Of a stretch of 64,000 nucleotides of DNA, positions 33,631 through 41,929 are shown piece by piece. The DNA is from Paenibacillus terricola (GTDB lineage: Bacteria > Bacillota > Bacilli > Paenibacillales > Paenibacillaceae). Within the stretch, counting starts at the first letter, position 1. Each line of letters opens with the position of its first letter. Location: the NCBI RefSeq assembly GCF_014779765.1, contig NZ_JACXZA010000007.1, positions 248,001-312,000 of the forward strand. The letters are read 5' to 3'. The notes below the pieces were generated by a model that did not search any database, was not told where the DNA came from, and worked only from the letters and a program-made list of their open reading frames with translations. A program made the translations under genes and the position numbers.

Positions 33631-35922
33631 ATGAATTTAGCCGTCAAGTTGATGAACAAATACAAAGAGTACGAAAATCAGGATATGCAGCATATGCTGC
33701 AAGGCTATCGAGACAAGGCGGCGCTTATCAAGCAACGGAACTTGGAATTATGGGACGATCAGCAGCTGCAGTCAGAATCCCTGCGGTTGCGACAGGAAGC
33801 ACGGATTGGTACGCCCTTGGATGAGCTGCTTGTTGATGCCTATGCGCTGGTCTGCGAGGCAGCGAAGAGAACGCTCGGATTGCAGCCTTACGATGTTCAG
33901 ATCATGGCTGCTATCGCCCTACATGAGAGGATGTTAATCGAGCAGCATACCGGCGAAGGAAAAACACTCTCTGCTGTTATGCCTGCTTATCTTAACGCGC
34001 TGACCGGCAAAGGCGTTCATGTGTTGACCTTTAACGATTACTTGGCACATCGAGACGCGGAATGGATGGGACCGATCTATCGATTCCTCGGGTTAACGGT
34101 CAACTCGGTTCAATCGGGCATGAGTCTGTCCGGCAAAAGGGAAGCATACGCCGCGGATATCACTTACGTTACAGCCAAAGAGGCGGGGTTCGATTTTTTG
34201 CGCGACACCATTGCGTTGGACGAAGCCGATACCGTACATCGCCCCTTCCACTACGTCATCGTCGACGAAGCCGATTCCCTGCTTCTCGATGAAGCGAGGG
34301 TGCCGCTCGTCATCTCTGGCGAGTCCAGCCTCTCCAGCAACGACGGCAATCGTTACGCGGAAATCGCTCGGCAGCTCAGACAAGTCAAGCATTATGACTA
34401 CGACGAGTCCCAGCGGAACGTATATTTGAATGAAGCAGGGGCTGCAAAGGTGGAGGAGCTGCTGGAATGCGGTAATTTGTACGATAGCGATAATAGTCAG
34501 CTATTATCGTTAATCAATTGCGCGCTCCATGTGGAGGTGTTATTGACCCGGGACATTGATTACATCGTTCGAGACGGCAAAATCGAGCTGATCGAAGAAT
34601 ATACCGGTCGAGTGGCGGAGAATCGGTATTTGCCCGACGGGCTGCAAAGCGCGCTTGTGGCCAAAGAAGGACTGCAATCGACAGCCGGCGGCAGAATTCT
34701 CGGAACGATCACCCTTCAGCACTTCCTTAGCCTGTATCCGAAAATGTGCGGAATGACGGCTACCGCGTACGTGTCCGCTATGGAATTCGAAAGTATTTAT
34801 AATCTTCAGGTCGTGCAGATTCCGCCGAACCGACCCAACATTCGAATGGACCATCCGTACCGGATTTATACCCATAAGGAAGCCAAGCTTAAGGCGCTTG
34901 TGCAAGAAATCTCGTCCGTTCATGCTACGGGGCGTCCGATCCTCATAGGCACATCAAGCGTTGAGGAGTCTGACAAGCTGGCGAAGATGCTGGCGGTTGC
35001 CAACGTTCCTTGCCATGTGCTGAATGCGAAGAACGATGCGGAAGAAGCCGGGATCATCGCCAAGGCAGGAGAAGTCGGCGCCGTGACGGTGTCTACGAAT
35101 ATGGCGGGACGCGGCGTCGACATTCGGCTCGGCGGCGGCAACCCCATGCAAGCAGAGATGGTCGCCAAGCTGGGCGGGCTGTATGTGATTGGTACGCAGG
35201 TGAATGAAAGCATGCGGATCGACGACCAGCTGCGCGGGCGTTCAGGCCGTCAAGGCGACCCCGGAGCCTCCGTATTCTACATCAGCTTGGAGGACGAGTT
35301 GATTCTTCGGTTCGGCACCAGCAGAGCTTTCCGTGTTCCTAAGCAGGATGAACCGCTCGAAGGACCTGTCCTCCCCGGCAAAATCGCGCATATTCAGCGC
35401 GTCATGATAGGCCAGAACCACCATATCCGTACCGAACTGAACCATTATTCGGATATGGTGGAGGATCAGAGGCGACTCCTGTACGAAGAACGGCTCAAAA
35501 TTTTGACAGGCGAGACGCCAATGAGTCCTTCGGAGCAGCGGGTTCGGCTTTTTTATATCGACGAGTTCTGGGCTGACCATCTGGCATACATCTCATACAT
35601 TCGCGAAGGCATCCACCTGGAGAGCCTCGCCAGCCGCAATCCGATCGCAGAATTTCATGATCAGATCACGGAAGCATACGAGCAAATTCCAGCGAAGATA
35701 GACCGCGCATCGGAGAACATGCTCGCCAAGCTCGAAGGCTCGAATGACCCGGCGAAGTGGGAAGAGTTCGGGCTTAAGAGCCCAACTTCCACACGAACCT
35801 ATATCATCAACGATCAGTACATCGAGAGGACCCGCAGCTCATGGACCCCAATGACGGTGGCGGCTTATTATCTTCGTAAAATTCTGAGACCGGTGTTTAA
35901 GTGGTCGGAATTTGACTCCTAA
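33631..35922 (+). CDS. secA2: Accessory preprotein translocase ATPase SecA2
   Basis: A 763-residue SecA-type ATPase. NBD1 has QHTGEGKTLS (Walker A) and VDEADSLLLDEARVPL (DEAD box). Also visible are VLTFNDYLAHRDAEWMG, a substrate-specificity domain, NBD2 with VSTNMAGRGVDIRLGGG and RSGRQGDPGASVFYISLED, and the helical scaffold. It is shorter than housekeeping SecA (about 830-840 residues) and lacks the C-terminal Cys-rich zinc motif, as in SecA2 proteins. No secY2 or asp genes are adjacent, so it probably works with the housekeeping SecYEG. ATG 33631 follows GAGGGGAGA; an ATG at 33607 lies before that site. Confidence 0.9.
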   Translation: MNLAVKLMNKYKEYENQDMQHMLQGYRDKAALIKQRNLELWDDQQLQSESLRLRQEARIGTPLDELLVDAYALVCEAAKRTLGLQPYDVQIMAAIALHERMLIEQHTGEGKTLSAVMPAYLNALTGKGVHVLTFNDYLAHRDAEWMGPIYRFLGLTVNSVQSGMSLSGKREAYAADITYVTAKEAGFDFLRDTIALDEADTVHRPFHYVIVDEADSLLLDEARVPLVISGESSLSSNDGNRYAEIARQLRQVKHYDYDESQRNVYLNEAGAAKVEELLECGNLYDSDNSQLLSLINCALHVEVLLTRDIDYIVRDGKIELIEEYTGRVAENRYLPDGLQSALVAKEGLQSTAGGRILGTITLQHFLSLYPKMCGMTATAYVSAMEFESIYNLQVVQIPPNRPNIRMDHPYRIYTHKEAKLKALVQEISSVHATGRPILIGTSSVEESDKLAKMLAVANVPCHVLNAKNDAEEAGIIAKAGEVGAVTVSTNMAGRGVDIRLGGGNPMQAEMVAKLGGLYVIGTQVNESMRIDDQLRGRSGRQGDPGASVFYISLEDELILRFGTSRAFRVPKQDEPLEGPVLPGKIAHIQRVMIGQNHHIRTELNHYSDMVEDQRRLLYEERLKILTGETPMSPSEQRVRLFYIDEFWADHLAYISYIREGIHLESLASRNPIAEFHDQITEAYEQIPAKIDRASENMLAKLEGSNDPAKWEEFGLKSPTSTRTYIINDQYIERTRSSWTPMTVAAYYLRKILRPVFKWSEFDS

Positions 35923-35934
35923 CCATATAAAAAT

Positions 35935-35975
35935 ACATCGCCAGGGCATACGATCACCTCGGCGATGTTTTTTTT
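35935..35975 (+). terminator. secA2 terminator, ACATCGCC family
   Basis: ACATCGCC (35935-35942) pairs with GGCGATGT (35961-35968), followed by eight T. An A-tract on the left would also allow termination of the convergent retron transcript. Confidence 0.9.
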
Positions 35976-36102
35976 CGACTCTTTCCCATCTCAACAATTT
36001 ATTAATACAAACGATTACAAACAAAACAGCCCCGTCACATGAAGACCAAGGCCGCTTAACCGACTTTTAATACAGGCTGTCTACATAACGAGATATCTAC
36101 TA

Positions 36103-37134
36103 TCAATCTCTCCCTAGAGATTTACGCTTCCAATCTATAGCATTCAACTCATTAATAAATTGTTGCCCCTTATCTTTGTCAATCATCATCATATAATTAG
36201 CCAGTCCATAATAATGCTCTTTAACATGCGATTTACGGTTGAGCCCTTTTTTATCTAAGTGAGATTCCAACCCGTATTTTCTAATATAGTAAATTTCCTG
36301 TCTCAGTGATTTATAAATAACTTTAGGGACTGATAATTTTTCATTTACAACTACACCCGTTACTTGTTGCCTATTGCTCTTATAAATCAGATTCATTTTG
36401 TTCTCATTATTCTTAAATCCCTCTTCTTCAAGAATTCTTTGAACGAACGAAATCGTTTTCTTAATCTTCCTTCCTCCTGAAATCGTAATATCATCCGCAT
36501 ATCGTGAATACTGCAGCCCTCTTGTTCGGCATAATAATTCCAACCGTCGGTCTAACTTCCTGCAAACTAAATTCGATATATACGGACTGGTCGGCGACCC
36601 CTGAGGCAATTCATTATTGTATGTACAAAAGTTAGTTAAAGTCATAGCAACGCTTGATGAGTAACCTAAAGATTTGAATAATCCAAAGACTCTGCTATTC
36701 GATATCGTTGGGAAAAAATTTTTAATGTCCATTTTTAACACATATTCTTGATTCATATGATAACCAGCATTAGAAACAGTTGATTTTCCTTTTACAAACC
36801 CAATTGCATGCTCATTGATTTTAACTTTATACAATATATTATCAAGTATCCATCGTTGAACGTATTTTAAATCTAGCGATGGAATACATAACGTTCTGGT
36901 TCCCGAACCATTATTTTTAGGAATTTCTCTAGTTCTATACTGCATTTCTTTTGAATAATACAGTCTCTTAAAGTCAGTATCCGTTAACTTCAATAGTCTT
37001 CGTAGGTGCTGGGAATCAAAAATTATTGGAACACCGTTTTCCTGTAGAATATGGGCATAAGATAATGTGGATTCGATTTCTTCATTTGGCACGTTCCGCT
37101 CAATCAATTTAGATCTTAAAACATCTAAATCCAC
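36103..37134 (-). CDS. Retron-type reverse transcriptase
   Basis: A 343-residue RNA-directed DNA polymerase. Retron hallmarks are NAGYH (122-126, NAxxH motif) and QQVTGVVVN (VTG at 258-260). Catalytic motifs are MDIKNFF (Asp136), LPQGSPTSP (177-184) and YADD (212-215). There is no maturase or endonuclease domain, so it is not a group II intron protein. Retron RTs make msDNA, a branched RNA-DNA molecule, from a nearby structured RNA; msDNA keeps a toxic effector inactive until phage attack. The start is GTG 37134 with a purine-rich upstream site. It follows the effector gene by 89 bp. Codon use is AT-rich compared with the flanks. Confidence 0.92.
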   Translation of the reverse strand: MDLDVLRSKLIERNVPNEEIESTLSYAHILQENGVPIIFDSQHLRRLLKLTDTDFKRLYYSKEMQYRTREIPKNNGSGTRTLCIPSLDLKYVQRWILDNILYKVKINEHAIGFVKGKSTVSNAGYHMNQEYVLKMDIKNFFPTISNSRVFGLFKSLGYSSSVAMTLTNFCTYNNELPQGSPTSPYISNLVCRKLDRRLELLCRTRGLQYSRYADDITISGGRKIKKTISFVQRILEEEGFKNNENKMNLIYKSNRQQVTGVVVNEKLSVPKVIYKSLRQEIYYIRKYGLESHLDKKGLNRKSHVKEHYYGLANYMMMIDKDKGQQFINELNAIDWKRKSLGRD

Positions 37135-37223
37135 ACTACCCCATCCCTTCCCTAATTATTAAGTAAAGTATAAATTACTGAACGCCATTGACTCTTACAT
37201 AAATTCGGATTTTCAACCATTGC

Positions 37224-38573
37224 TTACTCGGCAGACGACTCGTCTTCCTTCGACCCTAATTTACTGCATCGAACCGGTATATATTCGTCCTCAAAAGATA
37301 GGCTATCCTGCCCAGCTGCTAAAGACTTAGGGGTAGTTAAATCCGAAAAAGTGCATGCACTTAGCCCTAACTCTCTTAAAATATCTGCACCGATTGAAGA
37401 CAAATTATCCAGGGAATCGATCCACTCTTTACTTAATAATTGACTGCGGTGTTCCAATAATTGTGCTTCATTATATCCTAAAATTCTTCTTATTTCAAAA
37501 TCCTCTTTATCGCTTGGGAACTCATTTAAATATAATAGATATAGAATTTCTTTTATATCATATTTCTTTGATAATTGCTCTGGTATTAGTAGTGACAGAT
37601 TATAACGTATTGCTTCTTTTATCTCCTCAATTTTTCTATCCCCAAAAAAGTCCAATATTTTGTTTTTTCTTTGAAACAGCGCATGCCATTCTTCATTCTC
37701 ATTCCACCAGTAACTACTAATCGTATTGTTAGGACAATTTCTATAGAACGTTACTAGTACTTCAGATTCCTTATATCCTAGCGGATGTTTGCTTTCCAAT
37801 ACCTCTTGTTCGAATTTCAAGAGAATGTCTCTTTCCGTCTTAAGCTCGCTATTTTTTTCAAAAAAACCATTGCTCTCTTCCTCAAAAAATAATTTAGCAT
37901 TCCTATAGCCATATTGATCAAATGATTTATTTATAATGTCTTTTGCCCTTGATGTTATATGAATTACATATACAATAACTTGCTTTTCTTTAACCATTTC
38001 TGCAGCCACTTTTAGAAAACTCTTGATTGTATCCCCAGTACCTGAAAAATCATCTATAAAAACAACTGAATCTATATATTTTAATTTACTGTATATTCTT
38101 TTATTTTCTTTTACATGTTCCGCAGCTTTCTTCTCGTTGGCATAATTCAAAATCTCTTTTTTATAAAATTTATTATAAACATCTAAATGTAAAGAGCTTA
38201 AGTTTATAGCTTGATCATTGGATAAATCGTTGACCTCAAGGAATTTTTGCAAATAAAAGTATGAACTATTCATCCTAGTAACATCTTTTTCACTTGAGAT
38301 AGGACAATATATTGTATTCGTTGATTTGATCCTGGGAAGCAGATACTTATAGAAATTCGTAAAGATCTTCTCTATGTATGACCTCGAATAATAGTGATAA
38401 TCGCTTAGCATCTTCAACAAAATATCACTGACATCTTTTGTTTGTTGAATTTTATTTTGCCCTAAAAAATGTTCTACTTTTTGTTTGAAATCCCTTACAT
38501 AATCTTCTTCCGAATCAAACACATCATTTTTTCTAAGGAACTGATCTATTGTTGCATGAAGATCTGTAGTCAA
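37224..38573 (-). CDS. Retron effector with phosphoribosyltransferase-like domain
   Basis: A 449-residue soluble protein upstream of the reverse transcriptase. An N-terminal helical part (about 1-85) precedes a PRTase-like domain (about 86-235). Its PRPP-loop motif VVFIDDFSGTGDT (170-182) keeps the two acidic residues and the S-G-T-G loop. The C-terminal half contains a winged-helix-like segment (about 335-400). This effector type matches the retron class described as RT plus phosphoribosyltransferase/winged helix (type III in the Mestre scheme). The start is TTG 38573 with AAAGAGGG 6 bp upstream; the next ATG is far inside. Very AT-rich, with a poly-acidic C-terminus (GSKEDESSAE). Confidence 0.8.
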   Translation of the reverse strand: MTTDLHATIDQFLRKNDVFDSEEDYVRDFKQKVEHFLGQNKIQQTKDVSDILLKMLSDYHYYSRSYIEKIFTNFYKYLLPRIKSTNTIYCPISSEKDVTRMNSSYFYLQKFLEVNDLSNDQAINLSSLHLDVYNKFYKKEILNYANEKKAAEHVKENKRIYSKLKYIDSVVFIDDFSGTGDTIKSFLKVAAEMVKEKQVIVYVIHITSRAKDIINKSFDQYGYRNAKLFFEEESNGFFEKNSELKTERDILLKFEQEVLESKHPLGYKESEVLVTFYRNCPNNTISSYWWNENEEWHALFQRKNKILDFFGDRKIEEIKEAIRYNLSLLIPEQLSKKYDIKEILYLLYLNEFPSDKEDFEIRRILGYNEAQLLEHRSQLLSKEWIDSLDNLSSIGADILRELGLSACTFSDLTTPKSLAAGQDSLSFEDEYIPVRCSKLGSKEDESSAE

Positions 38574-38644
38574 ATAAATCCCTCTTTCGTTATTTCTATT
38601 TCGAGGAGATGAATAATAGTAAAAATATGTTTCATTATGAGAAT

Positions 38645-38790
38645 ATCAAAATGTTAACCTAAATTCTAATTAACATCAAAAAGGAGCAAATCAAAAGTAG
38701 AATATCTTTCGACTCACGCCATTTGGTTTCTGTATAACCATACTAGGGCTGCAAAACCTAATCTTAGTCCTATGGTAGGAATAGGTAAGC
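38645..38790 (-). ncRNA. Candidate retron msr-msd RNA region
   Basis: Upstream of the effector gene the minus strand has three hairpins within 150 nt. They are CTTA+CCTAT/ATAGG+TAAG with a 7-nt loop (38763-38789), TGGTT/AACCA with a 7-nt loop (38724-38740), and ATGTTAA/TTAACAT with a 12-nt loop (38651-38676). An AGC, the trinucleotide that carries the branching G in known msr RNAs, lies at 38748-38750. I did not find a convincing pair of complementary a1/a2 ends, so the limits are guesses. Confidence 0.25.
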
Positions 38791-38992
38791 GGATTTGGAA
38801 AGATGATGAGAATAATCTATTCCGGTTCTATGCAGTTCGGAGCCAAACCCTTTATATATTCGTAGAGTCGAAGGTCGTTTCCCATAGCAAGTCAGAGATG
38901 CCATCCGCTGCAAGATCAATTTGATAGATACATATTTGATTAGGCATTTCAGGAACGATTCGTCATGTAAGAGGCATCAAACGGGCCAATTG

Positions 38993-39025
38993 CGAAAAAC
39001 CATATCCAAATATCATTGGATGTGG
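38993..39025 (-). terminator. Terminator of the MarR/NmrA transcript
   Basis: On the minus strand CCACATCCAA pairs with TTGGATATGG (one mismatch), followed by TTTTT. It lies about 105 bp after the oxidoreductase stop and separates it from the retron. Confidence 0.7.
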
Positions 39026-39130
39026 GTCACTCGATAATTATGGTAATCTGCTCAATCGCGCCGGCATCTACTACGGGTAAGCCTCGATTCTTCCCTGCCA
39101 CCAGTTAAACAATTCCACCTTCAGTTATCG

Positions 39131-39955
39131 CTATCGCTTGTTAATCGGGCTGAACAACTCCCGAACCTCATCTGTTAGGCTTCGCAAAGGCTTTCCCGCC
39201 AGCCACACGAGATCCGGCGACACGAATTTCATATCTGCCAGAGGCAGCGTTCGGTAGACGATACTCGTCATGGCGGGGTCGGTTCGATACACAACTCTTC
39301 GTCCCGTCACCTCCGACAACACCTTCGCCAACTCGCTAAGCCCCCACGCGCGCTCCGCTGTCAGTTCGTACGTTCGATTCTCATGCCCTTTCTCCGTTAG
39401 CACCGTCACCGCGGCCGCAGCTAAGTCCTCTCGGGCCGCCGTGTTAAAGGTCCATTGACCGGGCGGACTCCTAAGTTCGCCGCAGTCCACCGCTTCCCGG
39501 ACACCAAGCAGCTTCACGATATCCGAGTAATAAGCATTCCGGAGAATCGTATAGGGAATGCCAGCACTCGCGATAGCCCGCTCGGTTTCCAGATGAAGCC
39601 GGTGCAAAGGCAGCTTCCCTAGCTCTGGACGAACGATGCTCGTATAGACGATATGGCTGACTCCTGCCCGCTTCGCGGCGTCTACAGCCGCCATATGCTG
39701 GCGAAGCCGAACGTCATCGTCGGCATGGGGGGACGAGATCAGCAGCAGCTTCGACGCCCCGCGAAACGACGACTCCAGTGATTCCGGCACATCATAGTCA
39801 CCATATCTGACTTCCATTTGCTGCTCGCCCCAGCTTTTCGCCGCTCCTGGATTTCTTACGCTTACCGCAATTTTGGACGCAGGAACTCGATAAAGCAACT
39901 GCTGCATAACGAGTCTACCTAGATTGCCTGTCGCACCTGTGATCACGATCGTCAT
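39131..39955 (-). CDS. NmrA/QorB-like NAD(P)-dependent oxidoreductase
   Basis: A 274-residue Rossmann-fold protein. The NAD(P)-binding loop is VITGATGNLGRLV (residues 4-16). It also shows AGASKLLLISSPH-like and HIVYTSIVRPELGKLPL segments and an ERAIASAGIPYTILRNAYYSD motif, which are typical of NmrA-like/QorB quinone oxidoreductases and atypical SDRs. These act on quinones or sense the NAD(P) ratio. It is the second gene after the MarR-type regulator (57-bp gap) and has its own copy of the regulator's putative operator, so it is the likely regulated target. Confidence 0.88.
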   Translation of the reverse strand: MTIVITGATGNLGRLVMQQLLYRVPASKIAVSVRNPGAAKSWGEQQMEVRYGDYDVPESLESSFRGASKLLLISSPHADDDVRLRQHMAAVDAAKRAGVSHIVYTSIVRPELGKLPLHRLHLETERAIASAGIPYTILRNAYYSDIVKLLGVREAVDCGELRSPPGQWTFNTAAREDLAAAAVTVLTEKGHENRTYELTAERAWGLSELAKVLSEVTGRRVVYRTDPAMTSIVYRTLPLADMKFVSPDLVWLAGKPLRSLTDEVRELFSPINKR

Positions 39956-39980
39956 TGATACCCCATCCCTTCTTTATAGT

Positions 39981-39996
39981 AGTTAAACATTTAACT
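39981..39996. promoter_or_regulatory. Putative MarR operator, copy 2 (before oxidoreductase)
   Basis: AGTTAAACATTTAACT is a perfect 7-bp inverted repeat with a 2-bp centre, 26 bp upstream of the oxidoreductase start. The same sequence, changed at one base, lies at 40485-40500. Confidence 0.65.
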
Positions 39997-40012
39997 AAAT
40001 GCGTAAAAAAAT

Positions 40013-40465
40013 CTACAATGGTCCTCTTCCCTGTAATTTGCCTAGGAGCGATAGTAACATGTGCATCTCGTTCTCATTCAACGCTTTCATACGATCCGTG
40101 ATCGTCGCTCGGTTGCCGGGCAGCAGGTCTTCCAGCAGCTTCTCTCCTTCGGGGGATAACTCAATCATCCTCTTGCGCCCGTCCCCGGGATGATCGAAAC
40201 TGCGTATATAGGCGGCTTTCTCCAAAGGTACAAGCAGCACGCTAATGTTCGCTTTCGTCACACCGATTCGCTCGGCCAATGACGAAGGCAAGATCGCGCC
40301 ACCTGCCTTCGCGATTTCGACGAGTATGCGGATGCGAGCTCCGTTAGTTTCTTTGGAGGCCCAATATTTCTCCGAGGCGCCGACGAGTTCGGCCGTCGTA
40401 TCTACCAGCGTGAAGAAAGCCTGAACCTCAAGCGGTTGCTGCAGGACGTATTTCTGAATGCTCAA
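40013..40465 (-). CDS. MarR-family transcriptional regulator
   Basis: A 150-residue winged-helix regulator. The recognition segment is LPSSLAERIGVTKANISVLL (about 60-79), the wing has SFDHPGDGRKRMIELSPEGE, and the ends form the dimerisation helices. MarR proteins repress nearby genes until a phenolic, oxidative or electrophilic signal is bound. The near-identical palindromes before this gene and before the oxidoreductase point to control of both. The start is 40465, with GGGAGGG upstream. Confidence 0.92.
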   Translation of the reverse strand: MSIQKYVLQQPLEVQAFFTLVDTTAELVGASEKYWASKETNGARIRILVEIAKAGGAILPSSLAERIGVTKANISVLLVPLEKAAYIRSFDHPGDGRKRMIELSPEGEKLLEDLLPGNRATITDRMKALNENEMHMLLSLLGKLQGRGPL

Positions 40466-40484
40466 GCGAATCCCTCCCGTTTAT

Positions 40485-40500
40485 AATTAAACATTTAACT
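40485..40500. promoter_or_regulatory. Putative MarR operator, copy 1 (before marR-type gene)
   Basis: AATTAAACATTTAACT, one base different from the copy at 39981-39996. It lies just downstream of the promoter -10 box at 40508-40513, a position suited to blocking initiation. Confidence 0.65.
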
Positions 40501-40507
40501 AAATTTA

Positions 40508-40537
40508 AATATAGAGGTATTATCCTATATTTGTCAA
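40508..40537 (-). promoter_or_regulatory. Promoter of the MarR-family gene
   Basis: On the minus strand, -35 TTGACA (40532-40537), 18-bp spacer, -10 TATATT (40508-40513). Confidence 0.7.
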
Positions 40538-40641
40538 CACCTGAATCCAACAGGGATGAGAACTCCGAGATTGCTGAATAAAATGCAAACCGCAGGCGAA
40601 TAATCTCCTGGTAGGTAAACCCTTCCTGGAGGAGAATCGCT

Positions 40642-40909
40642 ATGACCGACAACGAACATTTTGACGAAGTCGAAGATCTCGTTAGCCTTGAAGCTCTATC
40701 TGTAATGGCTGCCGCCCTCTCGCCAGATGAGAATGCGCCTTCCGACGATGCCGAACCGAAAGAAGGACAATCGGCTTCCGGATCCGACGACACATCGGCG
40801 TTCTCGGGATGACTGCTCCGGAAGTGAACAGGGCTTCAATGTGAGTATCCGCATTGATGCCTGTTGCACTTCCGAAGGTCGTATTGTCCTGGATGACTAT
40901 TGCTCTTGA
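40642..40909 (+). pseudogene. Small acidic protein gene with apparent frameshift before a Cys-rich tail
   Basis: A good ribosome-binding site (GGAGGAG) precedes ATG 40642. The frame gives a 56-residue acidic protein (MTDNEHFDEVEDLVSLEALS, later AEPKEGQSASGSDD) that stops at 40812. From 40808 the next frame stays open to 40909 and encodes DDCSGSEQGFNVSIRIDACC followed by TSEGRIVLDDYCS. Joined, they would form one roughly 89-residue protein with an acidic N-terminus and four cysteines. It may be a frameshifted gene, a sequencing error or a recoded gene. It could be a peptide precursor, but no modifying enzyme is adjacent. Confidence 0.4.
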
Positions 40910-40918
40910 ACGATAACG

Positions 40919-41914
40919 CTAAGAGCTACCTCCAGAAGCCATCTGAATCGCACGGCGGGCATGATATTCTGCGAGACTCTTCGCGAATTGCTGGTCGGGG
41001 AATTGCCGATAAAGCAGCTTCAAACCCCCTGAGATCAGCGAGAGGTGATGAGCATATCGATAAAATATCATCCGCCTATCGTCAAGTTCGGTATTTCTTA
41101 AGTAACGATAGAAGTCTCCAAACCGCAGCTCCAAGAAGCTATGCTCGTGCTCGAGATCGAAGAACCCTGCCCCTTCAATATCAATGAGGTACGGCTGCAT
41201 ATGTTCATGATCGATTAGTATATGGTCAGGACCGAGCTCCCCGTGTATGAAACTATACCGATCCCTGGGCTCAATACCCGCTTCTAGTTCGTATAACTTA
41301 TCAAGAAGGACGCTGTAATTCTCCCTCACGCCTGCCATATGTTCCGAGGCATACGCTAAGGCCTTCTCCGCATGCTTCCGCTGAACTTCAAAGCATGGTC
41401 GGTCGTTGCTTTCGTCATTGCTATCCGCGTTTCCATGATGATTCCTTTCGATCGCATGCATGTTGGATAACATGCTCCCGACTCGATGGAATAACTCATC
41501 CCGAACCTTGGGGTCTTCATGTTGAAAATAGGCTTCGGCTTTCTGCCCCTTTATATATTCGACAAGAGCGAAGTCGAAAGGGTGCCGGTCTCTACCTTCA
41601 TTCAGATCATATAAAGCCGGCGTTCGAATTCCATGTTGCCTAAAGCATCGATTATTCATAGCAAACAGACCGCCGCCGTAGGAGCCCTGGAATACAGAAC
41701 CAGAATCATTCATAATTTCTTCCCGGAAATAGTTGCGGGAAAGATCCCAGACATACAGCACACAAGCAAAACCATTTCTGCAGTCGATCTTGTAAACGAC
41801 TTTTTGTGCGCCGCCATGAATTCTTGCGATATCAGTCACAAGATAACCGGTACCAAATACGTTGTGCATATACTCCTGTACTTCATCATGAGTGAGATGA
41901 CTAACAAGTTCCAT
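40919..41914 (-). CDS. Aminoglycoside phosphotransferase-family kinase
   Basis: A protein of about 331 residues with the APH/choline-kinase fold. Visible motifs are a nucleotide-binding N-lobe (VVYKIDCRNGFACVLYVWD), the catalytic loop FIHGELGPDHILID and the metal site YLIDIEGAGFFDLEHE (in place of DFG). The substrate may be an aminoglycoside, choline or a sugar; the HGE rather than HGD catalytic loop argues for a distant subfamily. The start is ATG 41914 or the ATG five codons upstream. It is convergent with the small frameshifted gene. Confidence 0.78.
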   Translation of the reverse strand: MELVSHLTHDEVQEYMHNVFGTGYLVTDIARIHGGAQKVVYKIDCRNGFACVLYVWDLSRNYFREEIMNDSGSVFQGSYGGGLFAMNNRCFRQHGIRTPALYDLNEGRDRHPFDFALVEYIKGQKAEAYFQHEDPKVRDELFHRVGSMLSNMHAIERNHHGNADSNDESNDRPCFEVQRKHAEKALAYASEHMAGVRENYSVLLDKLYELEAGIEPRDRYSFIHGELGPDHILIDHEHMQPYLIDIEGAGFFDLEHEHSFLELRFGDFYRYLRNTELDDRRMIFYRYAHHLSLISGGLKLLYRQFPDQQFAKSLAEYHARRAIQMASGGSS

Positions 41915-41929
41915 CGTATAACGCTCCAT

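Larger units (their letters stand above)
38574..39130. other. Intergenic region upstream of the retron
   Basis: 557 bp without a confident gene. It holds the candidate msr-msd region and a minus-strand terminator (38993-39025). A plus-strand open frame of about 50 codons from ATG 38772 overlaps the hairpins and has no ribosome-binding site. It may be a gene remnant or chance. Confidence 0.5.

Noticed and set aside
38772-38924. Plus-strand frame of about 50 codons (MVGIGKRIWKDDENNLFRF)
   Set aside because: No ribosome-binding site and no recognised family; it overlaps hairpins of the candidate retron RNA. It could be a decayed gene or chance.
38993-39025. Hairpin CCACATCCAA/TTGGATATGG as part of the retron RNA
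   Set aside because: It is followed by a T-tract on the minus strand and lies after the oxidoreductase gene, so it is better explained as a terminator.
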